Positions 11,613 through 21,437 are shown, numbered from the stretch's first letter. The stretch is 64,000 bases of DNA from Petaurus breviceps papuanus (GCA_028583685.1 JAMXIF010000086.1:21359853-21423852); one strand, 5' to 3'. Numbers and translations: made by a program. The notes: a model not told the origin generated them from the sequence alone.

Positions 11613-11835
11613 AGGCTACAGTTCTTAGCTCTATTTCAGAAAGGTTTGATAAAAATGCTCTGCTAACAGGAAAGTTAGATAACCGGGCAAATTAGGCACT
11701 GGAGCCTTAAGATGGACAAATCTACAATGGATGGATGGATGAGTAGAAAAGAGACATTTCTGTTCATCATTTGTAGTCCCACACATGAAATCTAAGGCAA
11801 GTAAGACAGAGAACACATCAATCAAGAATGCCCAA

Positions 11836-11994
11836 GGGGCGGCCAGGTGGCTCAGCGAGTAAGAGCACCGGCTCCAGTGTTGGGATGACCTGGAGATCAA
11901 ATCCCAGGCTCAGACACTCAGCACCACACCCAGAAATAACTGGCCTTGTAACCTTGAGCAAGTTACTTAACCCCCATTGCTTTAAAAAAAAAAA
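11836..11994 (+). mobile_element. WSINE1-related SINE, GGCCAGG subfamily
   Basis: The head is GGCGGCCAGGTGGCTCAGCG with a TAAGAGCACCGGCTCCAGTG segment. The core is CCAGAAATAACTGGCCTTGT, then AGCAAGTTACTTAACCCCCA and an A-tail. A perfect 12-bp target-site duplication, AAGAATGCCCAA, lies at 11,824-11,835 and 11,995-12,006. Low visible divergence suggests a young insertion. Confidence 0.9.
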
Positions 11995-12067
11995 AAGAAT
12001 GCCCAAAAGAGAGAGAGGGATGGAGAGGATGCAGGGTAGTGATCATCAGATTCTAATTAATTAATCT

Positions 12068-12345
12068 TTCTTTTTTTTTTTGCCACAATACAATTTTATT
12101 TGAAACATTTTGGCAAGTGGGAAAGGTCACAATTCTTGTGTAGAAATGTGGGATTTCAATTTTATTAACCTTAAATCACCATGGAAAATACATGGTGCTA
12201 ATCAGTATCCTCCACCAGGGCTACCCTTGCCTAGTTTCAGCTTTGTTATCCAAAGAAACATCCTGGATTCAGGTGACTGAAGGTCATACGGAAATGCACA
12301 AAAAGATGCAATCAATTCCCATGGGAATTATATGCTCTAGCATGG
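12068..12345 (-). pseudogene. Retrocopy-like segment with polyA signal and A-tail
   Basis: Read on the minus strand it ends AAATAAAATTGTATTGTGGC followed by an A11 run: a canonical polyadenylation signal about 15 nt before a genomic A-tail. This suggests LINE-mediated retroposition of a transcript 3' end. No ORF or parent gene is recognised. Part of it (12,250-12,290) is homologous to 13,980-14,095 in the opposite orientation, so it may instead be an uncatalogued retroposon family. Confidence 0.45.
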
Positions 12346-12419
12346 GGTGGTAGTAAATATGAAAAGTGAAATCATTATTCAACTTATGGTTCCAGCCTTC
12401 CTTTATTACCAAGTCATTT

Positions 12420-12535
12420 CCCAGAGCTACTACCTAGAGAACACAAATAGTAAGCAGAAATCAGGGTTAAAATACAGATTTTCTGACTCTAAATCTAGTA
12501 CATGTTCTGCTGTACCAAGCTGCCACCTTACTGTT
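12420..12535 (-). mobile_element. MIR-family SINE fragment
   Basis: CAAATAGTAAGCAGAAATCA and TTCTGACTCTAAATCTAGTA, then TGCTGTACCAAGCTGCC, match a reverse-strand MIR head and core. Confidence 0.65.
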
Positions 12536-12569
12536 CCTGTTCCTACCTTCTAGCGGCCACGCAAGAGAA

Positions 12570-12668
12570 GTGTCTTCTTTATTTTTTATTATTTTATTTT
12601 ATATAATTTACATTATATTTGTATTATTCATATAATGTTATATTTATTATTTTATTTTACTTCTTTTT
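12570..12668. repeat. AT-rich low-complexity tract
   Basis: Nearly pure A and T, built from TTTATTATTTTATTTTATAT-like units. Confidence 0.8.
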
Positions 12669-12689
12669 TAAAGAAGTTTATTTTTCCAT

Positions 12690-13455
12690 AAACCAACCCT
12701 TCAAATACCTGAAAATGACTCTCATTACCATTCTCTTTTTCAGACAAAACATCCCCAGTTCCTTGGACCAGAATTTATATGGCATATACTAAAGGCCCTT
12801 CACCTACTTGTTGCCCTTCTCTGGGCTTTCTCTAGACCACGGTTGTCCTTCCTAAAATGTGGCACCCAGAACTAAACACATTATTTCAGATGTAGTCTGA
12901 CCAGGGAAGAATAGAGAGAGACTACCCTCTCCTTATTCTTGACTATCTAAGATTGTGTTAGCTTTCTTAGATGCTCTGTCATAATGTTTATGCATATTGA
13001 ACTCACAGTCCAAGACAACCTCTAGTTTTTTTCATGTAAAGTACTAACTAGCAATGCCTTCCCCATTTTGTACTTAAAGAATTTATTTTTGAACTCGAGT
13101 ATAAGACTTTTATCACTATTAAAATTTCATTTTGTTGTTCAAGATCTTTTTGGATCCTGACCCTGTCATCCAGGATATTAACCATCTCCTCCAGCTTTGT
13201 NNNNNNNNNNATCCTGACCCTGTCATCCAGGATATTAACCATCTCCTCCAGCTTTGTGTCATGAAAAAATGTGATGAGCATCATTGATAAAATGGCAAAT
13301 AACACAAAGCCAAACAGAGATCTCTAGGGGACTCCATGTTATACTTTCAAGCTGATCTCTTACCATCAATGACAACTCTTTGGATCCAGTCACTCAACTC
13401 CAAATCAATTTAGTTATTCTGTTGTATATATCACATAGCTCCATCTCCAGATTGG
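12690..13455 (-). mobile_element. CR1/L3 LINE fragment, reverse-transcriptase region
   Basis: The plus strand carries the complement of a CR1-clade ORF2, for example GTCCTTCCTAAAATGTGGCA, GATCTTTTTGGATCCTGACC and CCAGCTTTGTGTCATGA. The minus-strand frame at 13,048-13,305 contains DTKLEEMVNILDDRVRIQKD, aligning with the segment after the catalytic FADD motif of CR1 reverse transcriptases; FADD itself has decayed. It is an old truncated copy with several breaks. The assembly gap falls inside it. Confidence 0.8.
13201..13210. other. Assembly gap (10 N) with duplicated flanks
   Basis: The 47 bases before the gap (13,154-13,200) are repeated exactly after it (13,211-13,257). This looks like two contig ends that overlap but were not merged, not a biological duplication. 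Confidence 0.85.
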
Positions 13456-13499
13456 AACCTGTATTAGTTGAATAAGAATCTCATCTTTCCTTTTTTATG

Positions 13500-13965
13500 G
13501 TGCATGTAATTATTTTTTGTGCTGTATTTTTTATTTTTCAAAATTAAGTTAAATTTTTGTTGCATTTTAAGTTCTGAACTGTCTCCCTCCCATCCCCACC
13601 CCATATTAATTTCACACAAACACATGTAGAACTAGATTCTGCATACTTTTATTTATCAGTTCTTTCTTTGGAAGTGGATAGCTTCTTCCTTGATAGGTCC
13701 TTTGTTGTTGATGTGAGTATTTATAATATTCAGAATAACTTAGTTATTCACAGTTATTCTTTGAACAATATTGCTGTTACTGTATATAATGTTCTCTTGT
13801 TTCTGCTTATTTCTCTCTTCATTATTTCATGTAAATCTTTCCATGTTTTCTTAAAGCCAATCTGCTCATCATTTCTTATAGCACAATAGCATTCCTTCAC
13901 AATCATATACCACAACTTGTTTAGCCAGAATTTCATCTTTCAAGGATTGCTGCTCCTGTTACTAT
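13500..13965 (-). mobile_element. L1/HAL1 LINE 3' UTR
   Basis: CATGTAAATCTTTCCATGTT, TCATCATTTCTTATAGCACA, ATCATATACCACAACTTGTT and a C-rich TCTCCCTCCCATCCC block form the complement of the marsupial L1 3' UTR. The left end (TTATTTTTCAAAATTAAG) is its tail. Confidence 0.8.
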
Positions 13966-13979
13966 CTGAGAATTGATAG

Positions 13980-14095
13980 TACCCAATTTTCTGTGACATG
14001 ACCTTCAGTCACCTGACACAGGACTGTTCCTCTGAATAGTGAAGCTAGAATGACTAAGGCTAAAGCAATCCTGGAAGAGGACCTTGGCTAGCACA
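13980..14095 (+). repeat. Unassigned segment homologous to 12,240-12,345
   Basis: ATGACCTTCAGTCACCTGA at 13,998 matches the reverse complement of 12,269-12,287 exactly for 19 bases. Similarity continues (AAGCTAGAATGACTAAGGC, GGAAGAGGACCTTGGCTAGC) at lower identity. Family unknown. Confidence 0.5.
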
Positions 14096-14100
14096 GTATA

Positions 14101-15723
14101 TTTTCTTTCTTTTTTTTCTTTATTAATTTGTTTATTTACTTCGAGCTTACAAGATTCAGTTCCCCAGTTCTTTGAGTTTCAAATTTTCTCCCTCACTCTC
14201 CCCTTCCTGCTCCAACCCCACCATGGCAGCATACAATCAGATATAGGATCTGCAGATGTTTTTGCATTAGACATTGGTCAGGTTGAGAAGAAGGATTGTA
14301 ATGGATGGAATGAACAATGGGAAAGAGGAAACCAAACCAAACAAGAAAGAAAGACAGCAGGTAGTTTGCTTCAATCTGCATTCAAACTGTTCTTTCTGGT
14401 TCTTTCTCTGAATGTAGACATCTCCCTCCATCATGAGTCTTTTGGAATATACTTATAGCCCTGCATTTCTGAGAATGGACCAGTCTATCAAAGCTGGTCA
14501 TCACACATACATTGTGTCTGTAATGGGGTACAAATTTTTCCTGGTTCTGCTCTTCTCATTCAGCATCAGTTCATATAAACCTCTCCAGGTAGATATGAAG
14601 TCCATCTTACTATGTCTCTCTTGGGTCTTGTAATTGGAGGTTGAATTTTGCATTGAGCTCTGGCTTTTTCATTAGGAAATCTGTTATATCATTGAATGAC
14701 CATCTCCTTGCCTGGAAGAATATGTTCAGTTTCACTGGATACCTGGTGCTCCTTCGTTGTAACCCGAGCTCTTTTGCCTTGCGAAAAATTATATTCCACT
14801 TTCTCCAATCTTTTAGTGTAGAGGCTGCCAAATCCTGTGCGATGCTCACTGTGGTTCCTTGATATTTGAACTGTTTCTTTCTGGCCGCTTGAAGTATTTT
14901 CTCCTTTACCTGATAGTTGTGGAGTTTGGCCACAACATTTTGAGGACTTTTCAGTTTGGGATCTCTTTCAGGAGGTGTCTGGTAGATTCTCTATTTCTAT
15001 TTTACACTCAAGTTCTAGTATCTCAGGGAAGTTTTTCTTGATGAGCTCTTGGAGGATGTTGTCCAGGCTCATTTTTTTCATCATGATTTTCCAGTAGGCC
15101 TATGATTCTCAGATTATTTCTCCTGGATCTGTTTTCCAGGTCAGTTATTTTTCCATTGAGATATTTTACCTCTTTTTCTAATTTTTCATTCTTGATGTTT
15201 TGTTTGACTAATTCTTGGTTCCTCATAGATTTATTTGCTTCAATTTGCTTGATTCTAGTGTTTAGCAAATTATTTTCCTCTGTTAGTTTTTGGAGCTCCT
15301 TTTCCATATCACCCATTTTTCTTTTTAAGGAGCTGTTTTCTTTATTGTAATGTTTTTCTAATTTTGCAATTTTGATTTTAAAAGAATTATTCATTTTGTC
15401 TTCTATCTCTCTCATTTGGTTTTCAAAGTTCCTTTTGAGCTATCTAGGAAAGCTTGAGACCAGTTCCCTGTTGATGCTTCAGCTGTGGGTGTGGAGTCAA
15501 CCTTGTCTCCCTCTGAATTTGGTTCCTCCCTCTGATGATAGTAGGACTCCAGGGTCTTTGTCTTTGTAGTCTGCTTTCTACCCATTTTTAGGCAGGGCCC
15601 TAGCCACACCCTTCCTCACGGGTTCCCAAGCCTTTACAGGTTAGGGTTTTGCCCTCGGGCAGTAATTTTTACTTTTTCAGGGGGGGGGGGGGTGGAGCAG
15701 CCAGGGTTCACTCTGCCATGCTG
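14101..15723 (-). mobile_element. HAL1 LINE, near complete (5' UTR, ORF1, 3' UTR, no ORF2)
   Basis: Read on the minus strand: a short 5' UTR, then ORF1 from a Met at 15,585 (MGRKQTTKTKTLESYYHQRE). A long coiled coil follows (15,110-15,415), then the RNA-recognition segment (TDLENRSRRNNLRIIGL) and the C-terminal domain (14,610-14,933, VKEKILQAARKKQFKYQG, ending at a stop at 14,610). At least two frameshifts break ORF1, near 15,415 and 15,060. After the stop there is only about 500 bp of 3' UTR (ATATGAACTGATGCTGAATG) and a tail, with no reverse transcriptase. This is the half-LINE architecture. No clear target-site duplication was found. Confidence 0.85.
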
Positions 15724-16012
15724 GTCCCTGTAGGTCCAGATAGAGGCTTTTTAAATTTCTGGGCTATAGATTGGTAGTCCCAGGTGTATTTACTGCCCCT
15801 GCCAAGGGCCCTGCATTTTATTCTTACCCTGCTCTGTCCAGTCCCAGCCCTTCATTGATAGGCCTGGTAATGGCCCTTGTGGTTGGTGGGACAACTTGCC
15901 ACCACGTTGATCAGGCCTTGTCCTGGCCTGCCTCTTTCTGCGCCCGTGGGGTCGGCGTCCTGGCCTGTCTCTCTCTGCCTCATCTTTCTTTTTTGCAGGC
16001 CCTTCTTCCATC
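15724..16012. other. GC-richer stretch of unknown origin
   Basis: It is richer in C and G than its surroundings, with only a few CpG near 15,940. It lies between the HAL1 5' end and an L2, so it could be additional LINE sequence or unique DNA. ORFs here (up to 100 codons) show no domain. Confidence 0.4.
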
Positions 16013-16545
16013 TAACACTATCCTTGGTACCCTGCTCTTTTCTTTGGATATTCCCTCATGGCAACATCACTGATCCTCAAAATTTCAATTATCACTCCTA
16101 TACAGATGACCCCTTAAACTGAGTATACAGTGCTCACCTCTCTGGGAACAATGCTTTATTTCCAACTGCTTTCCATCCTCTCTTCAAAACAATACATCTA
16201 AGACTGAATTCATCTTTTACTCCCAGTCTGTTCCTCCTCCTTACCTTTTTATTTTGCTGGTACTATGAATGATACTATGGGGATAGTAAAATGATCCTCC
16301 CAAGCACTCAGGTTTGAATTCTTGAGAAGCTCCTTGGACTCTTCTTTCCTTTATTTCATTCCTCTACCTCTATCAATAAGTCATCAAATCTTGTTCCAGC
16401 TCTGCAATATAGCTGTCAATCCCATTCTCACTTCTATTCCCACTGCTACTGCCTCTGTTGGTACTCTCATTCATTACCTACTAGGACTAAGATAGTAGCC
16501 TCCTAAATGTTTCCCTTGACTTTAGTCTTTTCTTTTGCAAATCCA
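16013..16545 (+). mobile_element. L2 LINE, ORF2 3' region
   Basis: TATCACTCCTATACAGATGA, TCTAAGACTGAATTCATCTT, CTTGGACTCTTCTTTCC and CTTGTTCCAGCTCTGCAATA follow the order of the L2 endonuclease/RT 3' coding region. Frames are lost. Confidence 0.75.
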
Positions 16546-16559
16546 TCCTTCCTAGAGTA

Positions 16560-16946
16560 GTTGAAGAAATCAAATTATGAATAAACAAGAGATAGAGAGC
16601 AGAGTGAGGTGTAAAATGGATAATCTCAATTACATTAAATTTAAAAACTTTTGAACAAATAAAACAAGTGTAGCCAAGATCAGAAGGAAAACAGAAATTT
16701 GTGAAAAAGATTTATAGACAGTTTCTCAGGTAAAAGTCTCTTATCTCAAATATATAAAGAACTTTGTAACATGCATGAGAATACAAATCATTCCCCAACT
16801 GATAAGTAGTCAAAGTATATGAACAGGCAGTTTTCCAATGAAGAAATAAAAACAATTTATAATCATATGAAAATATGTTCTAAATCATTATTGATTAGAA
16901 AAATGCAAATGAAAACAACCTTGAAATATCATTTTGCACCTATCAG
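16560..16946 (+). mobile_element. L1 LINE, ORF2 C-terminal fragment
   Basis: AAATGGATAATCTCAATTAC, GTAGCCAAGATCAGAAGGAA, ATCATTCCCCAACTGATAAG and GAAAAATGCAAATGAAAACA match the end of marsupial L1 ORF2 on the plus strand. Truncated on both sides. Confidence 0.85.
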
Positions 16947-17032
16947 CTAGTTAGTGTCTGAAGCTAAATTTGAACTAAAATTTTTCTGACTCCAGGCACA
17001 TCAATATATGCACTGTGCCACCAGCTGCCTCA
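16947..17032 (-). mobile_element. CORE-SINE/MIR head fragment
   Basis: CTAGTTAGTGTCTGAAGCT, CTGACTCCAGGCACATCAA and CACTGTGCCACCAGCTGCCT are the reverse complement of a CORE-SINE head. It abuts the L1 fragment. Confidence 0.75.
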
Positions 17033-17054
17033 GTCTCTCTCTGGATATCTTTTT

Positions 17055-17325
17055 TTAAAAAAAGTCATTGTTTACTTCATGAGAAAATTTCAGGTGCCCC
17101 CTCTTTCTGAGCTCCTCAGCCAGAAGCATTTCCAGATCCCTCCATAATCTTTCATAGCACCCTGGACAGATTTATTAGAATTGGTTCAATTTTGTCTCAT
17201 CTTTGCTACCAGACACTGAATTCCTTGAAGGCAGGGAGTATGCATGTCCTGTTTCATCTTTCTGCCCCTAATGTCTAACACAAAGTAAATGCTTACTATA
17301 TGTTTGCTGAAATGAACTGAACTGA
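17055..17325 (+). mobile_element. L2 LINE 3' end
   Basis: ATTCCTTGAAGGCAGGGAGT, CTGCCCCTAATGTCTAACAC and AAGTAAATGCTTACTATATG match the L2 terminal region. Confidence 0.75.
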
Positions 17326-17717
17326 ATTTTTTCCATCTTAATAATTCCATTCTTTTCTTCACAACATCAGGGTCATCATCATTAGGTGTTCCCCCAGTGC
17401 AAAAGTGATAGGGAATGCTTTCATGGGCAATATACTTGGACCACTGACTTCAACAACAGAACCTGACAGCAGAGTATAAAATGAGGCCAAGCAATGCCTA
17501 GAGAATTCATATTTTGGTGACCAAGTGAACCAGAACCAAACACTTAGCCACTCTGTTTTTGAATGGTTCTGCTCTGAGAGGAGACTGCCAATTGTTCTGC
17601 GAAGCATTGAGCCTGACCAGCTTAACTTTCTAGGGGACTTGTTAGCTGGAGTAGTTCAATGGTTCTCTGCTTCTTTAATCATTGCAGGGTTGTCCTTTCT
17701 TGTTTCATTTTCTTTTT
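17326..17717. other. Stretch without recognised features
   Basis: Contains ORFs of 82 (minus) and 72 (plus) codons without recognisable domains. No repeat identified. Confidence 0.4.
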
Positions 17718-17731
17718 ATAAAATGAATGTA

Positions 17732-17910
17732 TGGGGCAGCTAGGTGGCATAGTGAATAGAGCACTAGCCCTGGAGTCAGGAGGACCTGAGTTCAAATCTG
17801 GCCTCAGACACTTAACACTCACTAGCCGTGTGACCTTGGGCAAGTCACTTAATCCCAATTGCCCTGCTTTCCCCCCTCCAAAAAGCAAACAAATAAATAA
17901 ATGAAATAAA
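17732..17910 (+). mobile_element. WSINE1-like marsupial SINE with 14-bp target-site duplication
   Basis: GGGGCAGCTAGGTGGCATAG head, GAGGACCTGAGTTCAAATCT B box, core CAAGTCACTTAATCCCAATT and an A-rich tail. ATAAAATGAATGTA is perfectly duplicated at 17,718-17,731 and 17,911-17,924. Confidence 0.92.
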
Positions 17911-18219
17911 ATAAAATGAATGTACTATATTTCTTTGGCCATGAGAGCTACAATTTAATGACACTGTGGGCTCGAAGGAGCCAACAGACAAATCTGGAAA
18001 GGACACAGCCTTACTCTCATCTTTATAGTAGGCATCATTTGTTCAGACTGTCAGGTATACTAGCTCATCTGATTCATATTCATTCCACTTCCTCTCAAAA
18101 AAATCCCAGTAAAAGTTCAAACTCAGAATTGCAATTAAAAAAAAACAACATAGAATTATGTGCAGCTGAGGAAAAAAAAAAGAGATTCAATGTAAATAGC
18201 TTAACTCTTGCTACCTGAT

Positions 18220-18650
18220 CAGGTGTTTTTGTTGTTATTGGGGTTTTTTTTTTGATTTGTAATGTAAGCAGAACAGTCCATGCTGGAAGCCAAATGTGAC
18301 AGAAACCCTCAATGATTTTTTTTTTTTAAAGCAATCGAGGTTAAGTAACTTGCTCAAGGTTACACGGCCAGTTATTTCTGGGTGTGGTGCTGAGTATCTG
18401 AGCCCGGATTTGATCCAGGTTATCCCAACACTGGAGACGGTGCTCTTACTCTCTGAGCCACCTGGCCGCCCCCCTCAATGATTTTAAAAAATATTTTGAC
18501 AAATGTATTTTGATGTAACTGGTTTCCTTTGTGATTCTATATATTTTATTTTGTGTTTTAAAAAACTTTTTTTTTTCTGAGAAAAGGTCCAAAGGTGTTA
18601 CCAACAGGATGCATGATACAAAAAATTTAAAAAAAGGTTAAGAATCCCTG
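18220..18650. mobile_element. Non-autonomous hAT-like element, family 1 (copy b)
   Basis: It starts CAGGTGTTTTTGTTG and ends AAGGTTAAGAATCCCTG, followed by ATCTAGAG, a site of the type hAT elements prefer. The body has TGTAACTGGTTTCCTTTGTG and GAAAAGGTCCAAAGG. A SINE sits inside. Confidence 0.6.
18320..18471 (-). mobile_element. WSINE1-related SINE, GGCCAGG subfamily
   Basis: A T-run is followed by AAAGCAATCGAGGTTAAGTA. It ends at CTCTGAGCCACCTGGCCGCC. CCCTCAATGATTTT is perfectly duplicated at 18,306-18,319 and 18,472-18,485. It interrupts the hAT-like element. Confidence 0.92.
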
Positions 18651-19053
18651 ATCTAGAGCAAAGAGATAAATGTCTAGAAAAGAATCAGTGGGTCATACAG
18701 CTCCCCCCAGAGTACAAACTCATTTAGATACAGAGGCACAGCCACATTGAAATGACCAGTACTGTTCAAGTCTCTGTTTATTTTTAACTTTTTCAAGCAG
18801 AAAAAAAAAACAACAACACAAAACCTTCCTTATAATTGGAGGTGGGAATTTATTTTGAAATGTACATTACACTTTATGGCTTTGTTAAATATATTATGGA
18901 GAACCACAGGTTACAATAAATTCCAAAAGATCAAAAATTAAGGAAAACAAGTTGTACATAATAGATTTGCAGTTTCATGTACAATCATCTTTTTAAAAAC
19001 TTCTGCTATGTTGCAGGAATGCTTGTTTCATTTCACAAATTAAGATGATTTTT
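18651..19053. other. Stretch without recognised features
   Basis: AT-rich DNA; nothing recognised. Confidence 0.4.
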
Positions 19054-19065
19054 AAAAATGAGTAT

Positions 19066-19224
19066 GGGGCGGCTAGGTAGCGCAGTGAATAGAGCACTGA
19101 CCCTGGAGTCAGGAGGACCTGAGTTCAAATCCGGCCTCAGACACTTAACACAAAACTGGCCATGTGACCTTGGGCAAGTCACTTAACCTCAATTGCCCTT
19201 CTCCACCCTCCAAAAAAAGGGAAA
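19066..19224 (+). mobile_element. WSINE1-like marsupial SINE with 12-bp target-site duplication
   Basis: GGGGCGGCTAGGTAGCGCAG head, GGACCTGAGTTCAAATCCGG B box, core CTTGGGCAAGTCACTTAACC. AAAAATGAGTAT is duplicated at 19,054-19,065 and 19,225-19,236. Confidence 0.92.
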
Positions 19225-19729
19225 AAAAATGAGTATTATAGAGAGTGCAGGCATGTGTGGGTGAGAACAGGTTGCAACATGTAATCAGTAAGGAACTCTG
19301 AGAATAATAGGACTAAAAGGAAATGATTAAGGAATATGATAAAAAGGGAAGACAGGCTGTTAAGAATAAGGTAAGGCGGACAACCGTAATTCCTCACCGG
19401 AACATCTTTAATGCTGGGAAAATGCAAGAAAGACCTTTGGCATACTAGATAGATTTAGAGTCAAATTATGGAACAGGCATGAGACATAGACAAGAGTCAC
19501 ATAAGACAGACATACAATGTGGCCAAACTGTGATCTATATCAATGGAGGTTACTTCCAAATCAGTGAGATGACAGGTCCATATGAGTCCTGAGCTAAATA
19601 AATCTCTATTGCACGTATTTTGTCTGCATACAAACATTCTTATGAGGAAGAATTCAAAGTTTTGCGCCTGTGCAAGGACTTTATTTCTGGGAAAAGGTAG
19701 AGGTTTCACTGAAATCAATGAGAAAACTT

Positions 19730-19845
19730 TATTATCTTTATATTTATTAAATATATTATATTTATTTTTAATTATTTTTAATAATAAATATATTTATATA
19801 AATAAATATATTTATTATCTATATATTTATATATTTCTCACTTAT
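19730..19845. repeat. AT-rich low-complexity tract
   Basis: Irregular TTTATTA and ATATTTATT units. The overlapping ORF with an isoleucine- and tyrosine-rich end is an artefact of this composition. Confidence 0.8.
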
Positions 19846-19864
19846 CCTGAGAAAACTGTTATTA

Positions 19865-20285
19865 CATGAGCCTGGAATTTCAAGTGCTCCACAATCTGTC
19901 TGCTACCTAACTGTCCAGACGTTTCATATTACTCTTCTTAATTCCTTCTATGTTCCAGCCACAGTGGTTTTCTTGTACTCCCTAAATCTGATATGTACCT
20001 TTTTCCCTTTACATAGATTCTCCCCCTTGCCACTTCACCTCTGCTTCTTAGAGGCATAGCTCATGGCCACATTCAAAGGCTCTCCTATTTCCCCTGGTTG
20101 GGACAGTTCCTGAAATTACTCTGTTTATGATTACCTATGGGTCAATGGTGTATCTTCTTCTCTCCAATTAAATATAAGCTCCTTGAGAGCAGAAGGTCTT
20201 GTTTTTGCATCCCCCAAACCTGGCACATCACATTGCCACTAGCAGGTACTTGATAAAATATCTATTGGGTTGAGTAGGACAAATA
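19865..20285 (+). mobile_element. L2 LINE 3' region
   Basis: TATGTTCCAGCCACAGTGGT, TATAAGCTCCTTGAGAGCAG, CCCAAACCTGGCACATCACA and GCAGGTACTTGATAAAATAT match the L2 3' region in order. Confidence 0.75.
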
Positions 20286-21138
20286 TAATTTTGGTCCCAG
20301 GTCGCAAAAAACTAACTCTTGTGGCAACAATTCTCTCATGATTAGCTAAGTCTTCCAAGAAGACAAATGCTTTATACTAAAAAAAATGAAGCTCAACTTA
20401 AAACAGAAAATGTCTTCTAAAAGAACTCATCAATTCTTATTAATATTAAGAATCTTTTTACCCTTCAATTAAATACCTCTACTTTGCAACTATACAGCTT
20501 TATTATATAAAAAGATTTAATAAATAATTTCAACAGTAGCCAGCTAATTTCAACATTAGCCAGGGCGTTCTGACCATGTTAAATCTTTTTAAAAATAAAG
20601 AGAACAATCTTCAAGCTGCTTAAAGCTGTGGCACTCACTTTCTGGATTTTACCTTAAGCTTAATCACTCTCACACAATATTGCATAGATCATATTTTGTC
20701 TTATCTTGACTTTTTTCTGATTCTATTTTTTAAAAAATAGCACCTGACCCAATTTAGCTATATTAGTCCTAAAATAAAAGTCAGATGAGTCAGTGGCTTC
20801 TATTCACCACCATGCTCATGTCACCTTCTGATAGTATAGGTCAAATGCCTGGGAAGCCTTTTTACAGTCTGCCATGTCTCTACTCCTGTTCCCTCAGTGT
20901 GACCTACATTACTTAGAATAGTTTGTAAAAGTTCTGCTCCTCCTTCAATAGCTAAACCACAGAGCAAGTAGGCACCAGTTTTGCCTTGGTACGCGGCCTA
21001 AAATTCTTTTTTACCAGGAAGAAGATATTAGTGGCATTTCCAGTTTTATGACAACTTAATCAAAGGAGATGAAAGAAGGTTTGCTTCTGAATTAGAGAGA
21101 AGTGGGAGTTTTTAATTCTCTTGGAATCTCTGGGTTTG
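20286..21138. other. Stretch without recognised features
   Basis: Single-copy-looking. It contains a short imperfect direct repeat, TAATTTCAACAGTAGCCAG and TAATTTCAACATTAGCCAG, at about 20,526 and 20,545. Confidence 0.4.
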
Positions 21139-21413
21139 GCTGGGTGTGGTATCACATGCCTGTAATCACCGTTATCAGGGAACTTAAGGTTGGTATATCA
21201 TTTGATTTTAGGAGTTATGAGCTGCACAAGCTCAGTCCATCAAGTGTTTGCCACCTGTGGGCCTGGGAGTCACCAGACTGTGTAGAGATGAGTGAACCAT
21301 CCCAGGTTGGAAACAAAGTGGATCAAAGATTCCATGCTGATCATCAGAAGAGTGGGCCTGAGTTCTTGGCTGTTCATCTTTCAGCCTGCGTGAGGAAGAA
21401 TACCCAGTTTCAC
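21139..21413 (+). pseudogene. SRP (7SL) RNA pseudogene
   Basis: The whole length of 7SL RNA can be followed. The 5' domain is GCTGGGTGTGGTATCACATGCC. The middle contains GGGAGTCACCAGACTG and GTGAACCATCCCAGGTTGGA. The helix 8 / SRP54-binding region keeps GGAAAC and TGCTGATCA. The 3' end is CAGCCTGCG...CCAGTTTCAC. An A-rich tail follows from 21,414. It is about 275 nt against about 300 for 7SL, lacks about 25 nt in the central domain, and has many substitutions, so it should not be functional. It has the full S domain and is not dimeric, so it is not an Alu- or B1-type SINE. Confidence 0.85.
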
Positions 21414-21437
21414 AAAAAAAATTAAAAAAAAGAAATT

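Noticed and set aside
13048-13305. ORF with internal XXXX and a repeated peptide as a tandem-repeat protein
   Set aside because: The X residues are the assembly gap and the repeated peptide is the duplicated contig overlap within a CR1 fragment.
15820-15990. CpG island or promoter
   Set aside because: GC-richer than the neighbourhood but short, with only a few CpG and next to LINE sequence.
17732-17800. tRNA genes at SINE heads
   Set aside because: A- and B-box motifs belong to tRNA-derived CORE-SINE heads; no cloverleaf or anticodon arm is intact.
20526-20564. Short direct repeat TAATTTCAACA(G/T)TAGCCAG as a regulatory array
   Set aside because: Only two imperfect units; most simply a small local tandem duplication.
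21139-21413. Alu- or B1-like SINE
   Set aside because: The whole S domain of 7SL is present and there is no dimer or Alu-type deletion; it is a 7SL pseudogene.
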